From Hyphomicrobiaceae bacterium (GTDB lineage: Bacteria > Pseudomonadota > Alphaproteobacteria > Rhizobiales > Hyphomicrobiaceae): a DNA stretch of 64,000 nucleotides. The position numbers and the translations under genes are program-made. Location of the stretch: contig JALHMB010000007.1 in NCBI GenBank assembly GCA_022844275.1, positions 310,001-374,000 of the forward strand, read 5' to 3'. The notes below the pieces were generated by a model that was given only the letters and a program-made list of their open reading frames with translations, made no database searches and was not told the DNA's origin. Position 1 is the stretch's first letter. Every line of letters starts with the position of its first letter. Shown piece after piece: positions 30,211-39,900 of the stretch.

Positions 30211-30965
30211 CGTGCCTTCCCACACATACGGAGCGCAAGCTCGGTCTCGTCATCGACCTGGACACGTGCGTCGGCTGCCACGGCTGCGCAACGAGCTGCA
30301 AGGAATGGAATACCGGCGGCTACTCCGCGCCACTCTCCGACATCGATCCCTACGGCGCCGACCCGGACGGGGCCTGGCTCAACCGCATTCACAGCTATGA
30401 AGTCGGCGACGGCACGGAAAGTCGGACGGTCCACTTCCCACGCTCCTGTCTCCACTGCGAGACACCAGACTGCGTCACCGTCTGTCCCACCGGCGCGTCC
30501 TTCAAGCGCGCCGAGGATGGCATCGTGCTCGTCGACCCCGATCTCTGCATCGGCTGCAAGCTCTGCTCGTGGGCCTGTGCCTATGGCGCGCGCGAGTACG
30601 ACCCAACCCACGGCGTCATGAAGAAGTGCACGCTGTGCGTCGACCGCATCTATAACGAACATCTCGCGCCGGAGGACCGGACGCCGGCGTGCGTGCGGGC
30701 CTGTCCGACGGGCGCGCGCCACTTCGGCGATCTCGGCGATCCCGACAGTGCCGTCTCGAAGCTCGTCGCCGAGCGCGATGGCTTCGATCTGCTCGGTGCC
30801 TTCGGCTACAAGCCCGTGAACAAGTACCTGCCGCCACGCCAGCGGCGCGATGCGCGCACCGTCTCGGTGGACGCGGCCGACAGGGCAGCGAAACCAAAAG
30901 TCGGGCCCCCGACGAACGCGATTGAAAATCTCTTCTCCTGGGTCGATCGCGCGCTTTCGCGATAG
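30207..30965 (+). CDS. soeB: iron-sulfur electron-transfer subunit, SoeB-like
   Basis: A 252-residue protein that overlaps soeA by ATGA. It carries four Cys clusters of the DmsB/NrfC type: CVGCHGCATSCKEW, CLHCETPDCVTVCPTGA, CIGCKLCSWACAYGA and CTLCVDRIY... CVRACPTGA, for about four [4Fe-4S] centres. It should move electrons from the molybdenum subunit to the membrane anchor. There is no signal peptide. ATG 30207 is set by the overlap. Confidence 0.88.
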   Translation: MTCLPTHTERKLGLVIDLDTCVGCHGCATSCKEWNTGGYSAPLSDIDPYGADPDGAWLNRIHSYEVGDGTESRTVHFPRSCLHCETPDCVTVCPTGASFKRAEDGIVLVDPDLCIGCKLCSWACAYGAREYDPTHGVMKKCTLCVDRIYNEHLAPEDRTPACVRACPTGARHFGDLGDPDSAVSKLVAERDGFDLLGAFGYKPVNKYLPPRQRRDARTVSVDAADRAAKPKVGPPTNAIENLFSWVDRALSR

Positions 30966-30993
30966 ATCGCTCACGCTCTCGACACGGCTTCCC

Positions 30994-31941
30994 ATGCATC
31001 CCGCCTATTCGGTCATCCTGTTCACTACCGCGTCCGGCGCCGGCTACGGCCTGCTCGTCTGGCTCGCGGTGCTCTCCGCCTTCGGTGTGATTCCGGCCGA
31101 TCGCTGGCTCGGCTTCACGGGCCTCGCCCTGTCCCTCGGGCTGATCTCCGTCGGGCTACTCGCCTCGACATTCCACCTCGGCCATCCGGAACGCGCGTGG
31201 CGCGCCTTCTCGCAGTGGCGCAGCTCGTGGCTCTCGCGGGAGGGCGTCGCGGCGGTCGCGACCTACGTTCCCGCAGGCCTCTTCGGTATCGGATGGGTCT
31301 TTCTGGAGCGGACAGATGGCATCTTCGCGCTCTTAGGCCTGCTGGCCGCGGCGCTCGCGATCGTCACGGTCTACTGCACCGGCATGATCTATGCCTCACT
31401 GAGAACGATCAGACAGTGGAACCAACCACTGGTGCCGTGGATCTATATCGTCCTCGCGCTCGCGACGGGTGCAATGCTCATGCTTGCGCTCATTCACGTC
31501 TATGGCATGAAGAGCCCGTGGTTTTCACTCGTCACGGCGGTGCTGATCGGCCTCGCGCTCTTCCTGAAGCAGCGCTACTGGGCGACGATCGACTGCGAGA
31601 AGAAGACCTGGACGATCGGCGATGCGACGGGCCTCGGCAAGCACGGGCAGGTGCGCGTGCTCGACCCGCCGCACACACAGGCCAACTTCGTCATGCGCGA
31701 GATGGGTTACACCGTCGCCCGCAATCACGCCGAAAAGCTACGGGGCTACGTGCGGCTGCTGGCATTTCTCATGCCCGGCGCGCTTAGCCTGATCACCCTC
31801 GCGCCGAGTACGCTGCTCGCGACGCTGGCGGCCATACTGGCCGTCGCCGTAGCGGGCGTCGGCGTCTCGGTCGAGCGCTGGCTGTTCTTCGCCGAAGCCG
31901 AGCATGTTTCCATGCTCTACTACGGGCGCCCGGCGGCCTAA
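30994..31941 (+). CDS. soeC: DmsC-type membrane anchor subunit, SoeC-like
   Basis: A 315-residue protein with about eight membrane helices, of the DMSO-reductase anchor (DmsC) family, beginning MHPAYSVILFTTASGAGYG. It would bind the iron-sulfur subunit to the membrane and pass electrons to the quinone pool. A small cytoplasmic loop (WATIDCEKKTWTIGDATGL) lies in the middle. ATG 30994 follows the soeB stop by 28 bases; the long frame from 30850 runs through soeB and is a shadow. Confidence 0.85.
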   Translation: MHPAYSVILFTTASGAGYGLLVWLAVLSAFGVIPADRWLGFTGLALSLGLISVGLLASTFHLGHPERAWRAFSQWRSSWLSREGVAAVATYVPAGLFGIGWVFLERTDGIFALLGLLAAALAIVTVYCTGMIYASLRTIRQWNQPLVPWIYIVLALATGAMLMLALIHVYGMKSPWFSLVTAVLIGLALFLKQRYWATIDCEKKTWTIGDATGLGKHGQVRVLDPPHTQANFVMREMGYTVARNHAEKLRGYVRLLAFLMPGALSLITLAPSTLLATLAAILAVAVAGVGVSVERWLFFAEAEHVSMLYYGRPAA

Positions 31942-31948
31942 CGCTCGA

Positions 31949-32956
31949 CTACCGCGCGTTCGTCTGCGCGGACATCAGCCGATCGAAATATTCGATCGTA
32001 TGCTTGAGGCCTTCGCGCAGCGGCACTTTGGGCTGCCAGCCGAGCTTGCCTTGGGCGAGGGAGATGTCGGGTTGGCGCTGCTTGGGATCGTCCTGCGGCA
32101 GAGGCATGAACGTCAGCGTCGACTTGGAGCCCGTCATCTCGATGGTCTGCTCGGCAAGCTCGCGGATCGAGAATTCGCCGGGATTGCCGAGGTTGACAGG
32201 CCCCGTGACGTCGGCCGGACTCCCCATGAGCCGAACGAAGCCTTCGATCAGGTCATCCACATAGCAGAACGAGCGGGTCTGGCTGCCGTCTCCATAGATC
32301 GTGATCGGCGAGCCGCGGAGCGCCTGGACGATGAAGTTCGAGACAACGCGGCCGTCATTGGGATGCATGCGCGGCCCATAGGTATTGAAGATGCGGGCCA
32401 CCTTGATCTCCAGACGGTGCTGGCGGTAGTAGTCGAAGAAGAGCGTCTCGGCGCAGCGCTTGCCTTCATCGTAGCATGAGCGCGGTCCGATCGGATTGAC
32501 GTTGCCCCAATACGCCTCGGTCTGCGGATGGACCGCGGGATCGCCGTAGACTTCCGAGGTCGAGGCCTGGAAGACGCGGCACTTGAGGCGCTTTGCCAAC
32601 CCCAGCATGTTGATTGCGCCGTGCACGCTCGTCTTCGTCGTCTGCACGGGGTCGTGCTGGTAGTGGATCGGCGAGGCGGGACAGGCCAGATTGTAGATCT
32701 CGTCGACTTCGACATAGAGCGGGAACGTCACGTCATGGCGCATCAACTCGAATCGAGGATGCGAAATAAGATGCTCGATGTTCTGCTTGGCGCCGGTGAA
32801 GAAGTTGTCGAGGCAGATCACATCGTGGCCGTCGGCGATCAGCCGATCGCAGAGATGCGAGCCAAGGAAGCCTGCACCACCCGTTACCAGTACCGTCTTT
32901 CGCGAAGCAGAGGTTTCTCGGTCACCGTCAGTCCGTACGCTGGTGCGTGCCTGCAA
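31949..32956 (-). CDS. UDP-glucuronate decarboxylase
   Basis: A 335-residue extended-SDR enzyme that makes UDP-xylose from UDP-glucuronate for envelope glycans. It has GGAGFLGSH for NAD, the active-site SCYDEGKR (YxxxK), and the stretches [30 protein letters not shown] and [18 protein letters not shown] typical of UXS proteins. The start is TTG at 32956, with GGAG seven bases upstream. A related NAD-dependent epimerase cannot be fully excluded. It is convergent with soeC (7 bases between). Confidence 0.85.
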   Translation of the reverse strand: MQARTSVRTDGDRETSASRKTVLVTGGAGFLGSHLCDRLIADGHDVICLDNFFTGAKQNIEHLISHPRFELMRHDVTFPLYVEVDEIYNLACPASPIHYQHDPVQTTKTSVHGAINMLGLAKRLKCRVFQASTSEVYGDPAVHPQTEAYWGNVNPIGPRSCYDEGKRCAETLFFDYYRQHRLEIKVARIFNTYGPRMHPNDGRVVSNFIVQALRGSPITIYGDGSQTRSFCYVDDLIEGFVRLMGSPADVTGPVNLGNPGEFSIRELAEQTIEMTGSKSTLTFMPLPQDDPKQRQPDISLAQGKLGWQPKVPLREGLKHTIEYFDRLMSAQTNAR

Positions 32957-33097
32957 AATCTTTCTCCGTCAGCCCAATATCGTGCGCAGGCAAAGCTACA
33001 GCACATCAGATGAACGCCGCACAACCCTCTGTGGACGCGATACCATAGGCGCCGGCCGCGCGCCACAACGCGCCGAACGAGGGCTCTAGCAAGATGC

Positions 33098-33115
33098 GTG
33101 ATTATGATATATCAC
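33098..33115. repeat. imperfect palindrome in an AT-rich stretch
   Basis: GTGAT (33098-33102) and ATCAC (33111-33115) are inverted arms with an 8-base spacer, in an AT-rich patch of the 265-base divergent region before the hydroxylase gene. It could be an operator for the GntR regulator encoded further right, which is a guess. Nothing else is seen in 32957-33221 beyond the ribosome binding site. Confidence 0.25.
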
Positions 33116-33221
33116 TCATCTATTAGTCAGCGGGCGGGGGCTGCAACAGCGGCAAAGCCGGCGACTGGAGGCGCGGACTTGCCGTCGGCACCGGCGGCCA
33201 GACGGACGAGAGGAGGAAAAA

Positions 33222-33992
33222 ATGATCACGGAACGCCAGAAGCAATTCCGGGCACAGTACCGCGACCGCATCATGGGCTTCTACGACGGCTACCTGCACA
33301 TCGCGATCATCTATGCGATGGGTGCCGCGGCCTTCTACATCTACCTCCAGCACATCAATGCGCCGACGTGGCTCGAGCTGCTCACCATCCCAGTCACGTT
33401 CCTGTTCACGAACGCCTTCGAATGGTTCGTGCACAAGTACGTCATGCACCGGCCGATCAACATCAAGGGCCTGCGCGCGGTCTACGAGCGTCACACCCTC
33501 AACCACCACCAGTTCTTCACCGACGAAGAGATGCGCTTCCGCGACCACAAGGACTGGCGCGTCACCGTGTTTCCGCCCTATGCGCTTGTCGTCTTCATTC
33601 TGATGTCGATCCCGGGCGGGCTCATTCTCGGACAGCTCTTCTCGCCGAACGTCGGCTGGCTCTTCATGTGCACGACGACGGGCATGTATCTCATCTACGA
33701 GTTCATGCACTTCTGCTGCCATGTCGACGAGAACTGGTTCGTGCGCACCTGCCCGTTCGTCAACACGCTGCGCCGCCATCACACCGCCCACCACAACGCG
33801 CGGCTGATGATGGAGGTGAACATGAACCTCACGTTCCCGATTGCGGACTGGTTCTTCGGAACATCGGACCTGAAGCGCGGACTTCTTGGCCACATCTTCA
33901 ACGGCTACGATACCAGCCATCTCAAGAAGGATTTGAGGGGTACGCCGAAGAGGCCGGACGAAGCAGCAGCAGCGACCATGGGCAACTACTGA
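33222..33992 (+). CDS. fatty acid hydroxylase/sterol desaturase-family membrane protein
   Basis: A 256-residue di-iron membrane enzyme. It has about four membrane helices and the His motifs HKYVMH (71-76), HTLNHH (91-96), HFCCH (163-167) and HHTAHH (186-191), which hold the two iron atoms. Family members hydroxylate or desaturate sterols, fatty acids or carotenoids; the substrate is unknown. GAGGAGG lies before the ATG. The small membrane protein and GntR gene follow on the same strand. Confidence 0.85.
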   Translation: MITERQKQFRAQYRDRIMGFYDGYLHIAIIYAMGAAAFYIYLQHINAPTWLELLTIPVTFLFTNAFEWFVHKYVMHRPINIKGLRAVYERHTLNHHQFFTDEEMRFRDHKDWRVTVFPPYALVVFILMSIPGGLILGQLFSPNVGWLFMCTTTGMYLIYEFMHFCCHVDENWFVRTCPFVNTLRRHHTAHHNARLMMEVNMNLTFPIADWFFGTSDLKRGLLGHIFNGYDTSHLKKDLRGTPKRPDEAAAATMGNY

Positions 33993-33999
33993 GGCACCC

Positions 34000-34200
34000 A
34001 TGCCGAACGATGTCAAAGCGATCGTCTCTGTCATAACGCTGCTCGCCGCGCTTGCTTTCGCCTACTGGGAGGCGACCATCGGCCGAGCCGTGCCGGCATG
34101 GTTCGTGATCGGCTTCGCGATATTCGCCGTCGTCGCGATGTGGATCTTCCCCGAAGCCGGCGTGAAGAAGGGGGACATGCCCCCGAAGCGGCCGCGTTGA
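34000..34200 (+). CDS. small two-helix membrane protein
   Basis: A 66-residue protein with two hydrophobic helices (IVSVITLLAALAFAYW and WFVIGFAIFAVVAMWIF) and a basic tail (KKGDMPPKRPR). It starts seven bases after the hydroxylase stop, which suggests it is translated from the same message. The function is unknown; it may be a partner of the hydroxylase, which is inference. Confidence 0.65.
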   Translation: MPNDVKAIVSVITLLAALAFAYWEATIGRAVPAWFVIGFAIFAVVAMWIFPEAGVKKGDMPPKRPR

Positions 34201-34226
34201 GGTGCATGGAGGCCTGAGCTCGCAGC

Positions 34227-34919
34227 ATGACGATCACCTTGCCGACGAAGATGCCGGATCAGCTTGCGGCGGCGAAGTCCGAAACCCTGACCGAGCAAGC
34301 CTACAACCGGCTCGAGGAGATGATCGTCACCTTGCGGCTCGCGCCCGGCGCTGTCCTCTCCGAACAGGCGCTCGCCACGGAGCTCACCATCGGCCGCACG
34401 CCGGTCCGCGAAGCTTTACAGCGTCTCTCACACGAAGGGCTGGTGCTGGTGCTGCCGCGCAAGGCGATCATCGTCACCGATACGGACCCGCGGCGGCAGC
34501 TCCTCGTTCTGGAGGTCCGACGCGAGCTCGAACGGCTCCTCGCGCGCGCCAGCTCAGAGCGTGCCACCGACGCCGAACGGGCACGTTTCCTGGCCATTGC
34601 CGACGGCATGAGCGCTGCCGCTGCAGCCAACGACGACATCGCCTTCATGCGCCTCGATCGCGAGATGAACGGGCTGCTCATTCAGGCAGCCCACAACGAC
34701 TACGCCGCTCGCTCGATGCGCTTCCTCAATGGGCATTCGCGGCGCTTCTGGTACCAGCACTACAAGGAAGCTGCCGACCTGCCGAAGTGCGCCCGCCTCC
34801 ATGCGGACGAGGCCCGCATGATCGCCAAAGGCAACGGCCCGCGGGCCATGGCCGCCTCCGACAAGCTGCTCGATTATGTCGAGAGCTTTACCCGCGCCAC
34901 CGTCGGCGTCCGCCGCTGA
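34227..34919 (+). CDS. GntR-family regulator, FCD/FadR subfamily
   Basis: A 230-residue repressor/activator. The winged-helix domain covers about residues 10-85 (ALATELTIGRTPVREALQRLSHEGL). The C-terminal part is an all-helical FCD-type ligand domain, in which a metal site often binds a small acid. It follows the two genes above on the same strand and may regulate them. The ligand is unknown. Confidence 0.85.
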   Translation: MTITLPTKMPDQLAAAKSETLTEQAYNRLEEMIVTLRLAPGAVLSEQALATELTIGRTPVREALQRLSHEGLVLVLPRKAIIVTDTDPRRQLLVLEVRRELERLLARASSERATDAERARFLAIADGMSAAAAANDDIAFMRLDREMNGLLIQAAHNDYAARSMRFLNGHSRRFWYQHYKEAADLPKCARLHADEARMIAKGNGPRAMAASDKLLDYVESFTRATVGVRR

Positions 34920-34938
34920 CGCTGAGGGTTCGCCGGAC

Positions 34939-34956
34939 ATTATAACTTCATATAAT
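34939..34956. repeat. ATTATA inverted repeat
   Basis: ATTATA and TATAAT flank a 6-base spacer in a markedly AT-rich patch just after the GntR stop. It contains a perfect minus-10-like TATAAT at 34951-34956. It could be an operator or a promoter element. Confidence 0.25.
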
Positions 34957-35026
34957 TAATGCGATTTATGGAATCGGAATGACCCCATAACGTCGCGCCG
35001 TGCGCTGATCGTCATGTTAACGTGAC

Positions 35027-35067
35027 TTGACGGATGATAGCATCTCGAATAATTACCGTCCGGACGG
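35027..35067 (+). promoter_or_regulatory. promoter and palindromic operator of the tetR-acrAB operon
   Basis: TTGACG (35027-35032) and AATAAT (35048-35053) form a sigma-70-like pair with a 15-base spacer. CCGTCCGGACGG at 35056-35067 is a perfect 12-base palindrome placed at the start region of the transcript. Such a site fits autorepression by the TetR protein encoded just after, though binding is untested. Confidence 0.55.
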
Positions 35068-35087
35068 ATATAAATACGGACCGCTTA

Positions 35088-35678
35088 ATGGCACGCACAC
35101 GAACCATCGACCGGACTGCGATGTTGGACGCCGCTGAGCGCGTGGTCGCGCGCGACGGTGCCACCCGGCTGACGCTCGACGCGGTCGCGGCGGAGGCGGG
35201 CATCAGCAAGGCCAGCGTCCTCTACGACTACAAGACCAAGCAGGCGCTTATAAAGGCCGTGATCGAGCACCGCATGGCGACCGAGGTTGCTCGCATGCGT
35301 TCGTTCATCGATCGGGAAGGCGACAAGCCGAACGCGGATATCCTCGGACTGATTGCGGCCGTGGAAAAGGACGACGGCGCGTTCGATCGCAACGTCGCCC
35401 TCGACCTTGCGGTGTCTCTCAACCAGCACGATGATCTGCGCATCTCGATCCGCGAGAACTTCGGCGCATTTTTAGATGGCATTGAGCGGACGGCCGCCGA
35501 CCCACGTCGGGCCAAGATCGCGTTTCTGGCCATCGAAGGGCTCAAGCTCATCGAGTCCTTCGGCTTCTACGAGTGGGAGCAGAGCGAGCGCAATCAGATC
35601 ATCGAAGATGTTCGCGCGCTGCTGCGCGCCGACGCACCGGGCAATGCATCAAGCAAAGAAACGACCGAGCGACCCTGA
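35088..35678 (+). CDS. TetR/AcrR-family regulator of the first RND pump
   Basis: A 196-residue repressor from ATG 35088 (MARTRTIDRT). The TetR helix-turn-helix is AVAAEAGISKASVLYDYKTK, and the C-terminal two thirds is the variable ligand-binding bundle. The acrA gene begins 46 bases after its stop, on the same strand, so the regulator heads the pump operon. The ligand, likely a pump substrate, is unknown. Confidence 0.88.
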   Translation: MARTRTIDRTAMLDAAERVVARDGATRLTLDAVAAEAGISKASVLYDYKTKQALIKAVIEHRMATEVARMRSFIDREGDKPNADILGLIAAVEKDDGAFDRNVALDLAVSLNQHDDLRISIRENFGAFLDGIERTAADPRRAKIAFLAIEGLKLIESFGFYEWEQSERNQIIEDVRALLRADAPGNASSKETTERP

Positions 35679-35724
35679 TCGAGGGGCGCAGGCCATAGGC
35701 AACCCACATCGCAGGACTTCCAAC

Positions 35725-36897
35725 ATGCCGAGCAACATGTTCACGAACGCAGTCGCCGCGGTGAGCGCCGCGATCATGATGGCCAGTGGCCCAGCCAACA
35801 CACCAGCCTCCGCGCAGATGCCGCCGAACATGCCGGTGCCGGTCAGCGTGCTCACGGTGGCGCCAGAGGATGTGCCGATCATGAACGAGCTGCCGGGGCG
35901 CATTGCACCGACACGGATCGCGGAAGTGCGTCCGCGCATCTCCGGTATCGTTGTCGAGCGCGTGTTCGAGCAAGGCAGCGTCGTCAAGCAGGGGGACGTC
36001 CTCTATCGGATCGACTCTGCACCGTTCAAGGTTCAGGTCGACAGCGCACGCGCCACACTTCAGCGCGCGGAGGCGACGCAGCTGCAGGCGCGACAGAATG
36101 CCGATCGACAGACCGCACTGCGTCAGCGCGATATTTCAAGCGCCCAACAGTACGAGACCGCCGCAGCAGTCCTTGCGCAGGCCGATGCCGATGTGGCTCA
36201 AGCAAAAGCCGGCCTCGCGGCAGCGGAGCTGAACCTGCAGTACACCGATGTCAAGGCGCCGATCAGCGGCCGCATCGGTCGCGCGCTTATCACCGAAGGC
36301 GCGCTGGTTGGAACGGGTGCGGCCGATATCCTGGCCACCATCCAGCAGCTCGACCCCGTCTATGCCGACTTCACGCAGTCGGCGAACGAGCTCCTTTATC
36401 TGCGGAAAGCGATGAAGGCCGGCGACCTCGGGAGCAACAAGTCGGGCGAGGCCATGGTGCGACTTCACTTCGACGACGGCTCTCCCTATCAGCACGCCGG
36501 TCGACTGCTGTTCTCGGAAGCCGCTGTCGATGCCATGACAGGCCAGGTCACGTTGCGCGGCGAGTTCCCCAATCCGGACGGCGATCTCCTGCCCGGCATG
36601 TATGTCCGCGTCGTTATCCAGCAAGGCATCCAGCGCGGCGTCGTCGCGGTCCCACAGCAGGCCGTGCAGCGCGACGGCGGCGGCCGCTCTCAGATCTATG
36701 TGGTCAAGGACGGCAAGACGGCTGAGCTCCGCATGGTGATGACGGGGCGGATCTTCGAGAACCGCTGGGTCATCGAAAACGGCCTGCAGGCCGGCGATCA
36801 AGTCATCGTCGAGGGTTTCCAGAAGCTTCGGCCGGGCGCTCCCGTAGCGGCTCAGCCATGGAAAGGTGCTTCGGGCAAAGGCGCCGCCAAGCAATAG
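35725..36897 (+). CDS. RND efflux periplasmic adaptor (AcrA/MexA type)
   Basis: A 390-residue membrane-fusion protein. It has an N-terminal signal (AAVSAAIMMASGPANTPASA) and no clear lipobox Cys. The biotinyl-lipoyl-like half motifs are RPRISGIVVERVFEQGSVVKQ and VKAPISGRIGR, with a helical hairpin in between. Then come the beta-barrel and C-terminal domains. It should join the inner-membrane pump to an outer-membrane channel, none of which is encoded in this operon. ATG 35725 has AGGAC nearby; the long upstream frame is a shadow of tetR. Confidence 0.9.
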   Translation: MPSNMFTNAVAAVSAAIMMASGPANTPASAQMPPNMPVPVSVLTVAPEDVPIMNELPGRIAPTRIAEVRPRISGIVVERVFEQGSVVKQGDVLYRIDSAPFKVQVDSARATLQRAEATQLQARQNADRQTALRQRDISSAQQYETAAAVLAQADADVAQAKAGLAAAELNLQYTDVKAPISGRIGRALITEGALVGTGAADILATIQQLDPVYADFTQSANELLYLRKAMKAGDLGSNKSGEAMVRLHFDDGSPYQHAGRLLFSEAAVDAMTGQVTLRGEFPNPDGDLLPGMYVRVVIQQGIQRGVVAVPQQAVQRDGGGRSQIYVVKDGKTAELRMVMTGRIFENRWVIENGLQAGDQVIVEGFQKLRPGAPVAAQPWKGASGKGAAKQ

Positions 36898-36942
36898 GCA
36901 ATACCTGCACGCCGCACCTCAGCAGCCGAGAAGATCAGAACC

Positions 36943-39900
36943 ATGCCAAGCTTTTTCATCAGCCGCCCCATCTTCGCTTGGGTGGTCGCCATCTTCATCA
37001 TGATCGCCGGTGCGATCGCTATACCGCTGCTGCCGATCGCCCAGTACCCGAACGTGGCGCCACCTCAGATATCGGTGCAGACGAACTATCCCGGTGCCTC
37101 GCCGGAGGACATGTACCAGAGCGTGACACGGCCGATCGAGGAGGAGCTCAACGGCGTTCCCGGTCTCATCTATTTCGAGTCGACCTCCGACTCTTCGGGC
37201 CGCATCCAGCTCACGGTGACCTTTGCCCCCGGCACGCCCGTCGGCGAGGCGCAGGTCGAGGTGCAGAACCGCATTCGCCGCGTCGAGCCACGTCTACCGC
37301 AATCCGTCACGCAGCAAGGACTACGCGTCGAGCAGGCAGGCACGGGCTTTCTCCTCGTGGTCACGCTGCGCTCGCCGGACGGAAGTCTCGATGCCGTCGG
37401 CCTCGGCGACTACATGAATCGGAACATCATCGGCGAGCTGCGCCGCATTCCCGGCGTTGGCAGCGCGACGCTCTTCGCAACCCAGCGGTCCATGCGCATC
37501 TGGATGGATCCCGACAAGATGCTCGGCCTGAGGCTTACGGCTGGCGATATCCTGACCGCCATCCGCGCGCAGAATGCACAGGTCGCTGCCGGTGCTATCG
37601 GCGCCCAGCCCAATCCGCTTACACAGCAGATCTCTGCGACCGTTCTCGTCCAAGGGCAGCTTACCTCGACGGAGGAGTTCGGATCGATCGTCCTTCGCGC
37701 CAACCCCGATGGCTCGTCCGTACGGCTGCGCGATGTCGCGCAGGTCGAGATCGGTGGCGAGAGTTATGCCTTCTCCTCACGCCTCGACCGCCAGCCAGCC
37801 GGCGCGATCGGTGTGCAGCTCTCGCCCACGGGCAATGCGCTCGCAACCTCCACCGCCATTCACGCGAAGATGCAGGAACTGGCGCGCTTCTTTCCGCCGG
37901 GAATTGAGTACGCGATCCCCTACGATACTTCGCCCTTCGTGAAGGTCTCGATCCAGAAGGTGCTCGAAACACTCGCGGAAGCGATGGTGCTCGTCTTTCT
38001 CGTGATGTTTCTGTTCCTGCAGAGCTTTCGCTACACGATCATCCCGACGATTGTCGTGCCGATCGCGCTGCTCGGTACCTGCGCGGTTATGTTTGCCGCC
38101 GGCTTCTCGATCAACGTGCTGACGATGTTCGCGATGGTGCTCGCCATCGGCATCCTCGTCGATGACGCAATCGTCGTCATCGAGAACGTCGAGCGCATCA
38201 TGGCCGAGGAGGGATTGTCGCCACGCGAAGCCACGGTCAAGGCCATGGGCCAGATCACCGGCGCGATTGTCGGCATTACACTCGTGCTGACTGCCGTGTT
38301 CGTGCCCATGGCATTCTTCCCGGGCGCGGTCGGCATCATCTATCAGCAGTTCAGCCTCACCATGGTCGTCTCGATCCTGTTTTCGGGCTTCCTGGCGCTC
38401 TCTCTCACGCCGGCACTGTGCGCGACCTTCCTGAAGCCCATTCAGCCGGGCCACCATGAGAAGGGCGGTTTTTTCGGTTGGTTCAACCGCGGCTTCAATC
38501 GCGCCTCGCATGGCTACAGCGGCGTCGTCAGCCGCATAGTGCGCCGCACCGGGCGCTTCATGATCATCTATCTCGCCCTGGCCGCGGCCCTTGGCTGGGC
38601 CTACATGCGGCTGCCGACGGGGTTTCTGCCAAACGAAGACCAAGGCTACTTGATCGTCGACATTCAGACGCCACCGGAAGCCAGCGCCAACCGCACAACC
38701 GAGGTCATCCGTCAGGTCGAGGATGCCTTCCTCGCAGAGAAGGGCGTCGCCCGCATCTTCGGCATCTCCGGCTTCAGCTTCTCAGGCGCAGGGCAGAACG
38801 CCGGTCTGGCGTTCGTGCCACTCAAGGACTGGAGCGAGCGTGGACCGGAGGATTCCGCGCAAGCGATTGCCGCTCGCGTCAACGGCAAGCTCATGCAGAT
38901 CCGCGACGCGCTGACTTTCGCGCTCTCGCCGCCCGCCATCCAGGGTCTCGGCACGACGTCCGGTTTCTCGTTCCGCCTTCAGGACCGCGGTGGCCTCGGG
39001 CAGACCCAGCTCGCTGCAGCGCGCGACCAGCTTCTTGCCGCTGCGCGCGCGAGCCCCGTACTTGCCGGTGTGCGCGTGGAGGGTTTGCCGGACGCGGCCC
39101 AGGTCATGCTGATCATCGATCGTGAGAAGGCAAATACCTTCGGCGTCACCTTCGCCGACATCAACTCGACGATCACCGCAAACCTCGGATCCAGCTACGT
39201 CAACGACTTCCCGAATGCGGGACGCATGCAACGCGTCACCGTGCAGGCCGGGGAAGGTCAGCGCATGCAAACCGCAGACCTCCTCAAGCTGAATGTGCGC
39301 AACGCCGCGGGCGGCATGGTACCTCTATCGGCCTTCTCACGCATCGAATGGGCGAAGGGACCCTCACAGGTCGTAGGCTACAACGGCTATCCTGCCATTC
39401 GCATTAGCGGCCAGACGACACCGGGCCACTCGTCAGGCGATGCCATCCAGGAGATGCAGCGCCTCGTCGCCGCCTTGCCGCCGGGCTTCGGCTATGAATG
39501 GACGGGACAGTCGCTTCAGGAAATCCAATCCGGATCGCAGGCGCCGTATCTGATCGGGCTGAGCATCCTCTTCGTATTCCTGCTGCTCGCGGCACTCTAT
39601 GAGAGCTGGTCGATCCCGCTCTCGGTCATGCTCGTCGTGCCGCTCGGCGTGATCGGCTCGGTCCTCGCCGTGACGATGCGCGGCCTGCCAAATGACGTCT
39701 ACTTCATGGTGGGTCTGATCACCATCATCGGTCTCTCCGCCAAGAATGCCATTCTCATCGTCGAGTTCGCCAAGGATCTGCACGCCGAGGGCAAGTCGGT
39801 CATGGAGGCGACGATCGAGGCTGCACATCTGCGCTTCCGACCCATTCTCATGACGTCGCTCGCCTTCACACTCGGTGTCGTGCCGCTCGCGCGGGCGACC

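Noticed and set aside
34942-34971. Sequence resembling the left half of loxP (ATAACTTCATATAAT...ATGC)
   Set aside because: About 18 of 21 bases match, but the right inverted arm is absent, the patch is simply AT-rich, and no recombinase gene is nearby, so it is judged coincidence.
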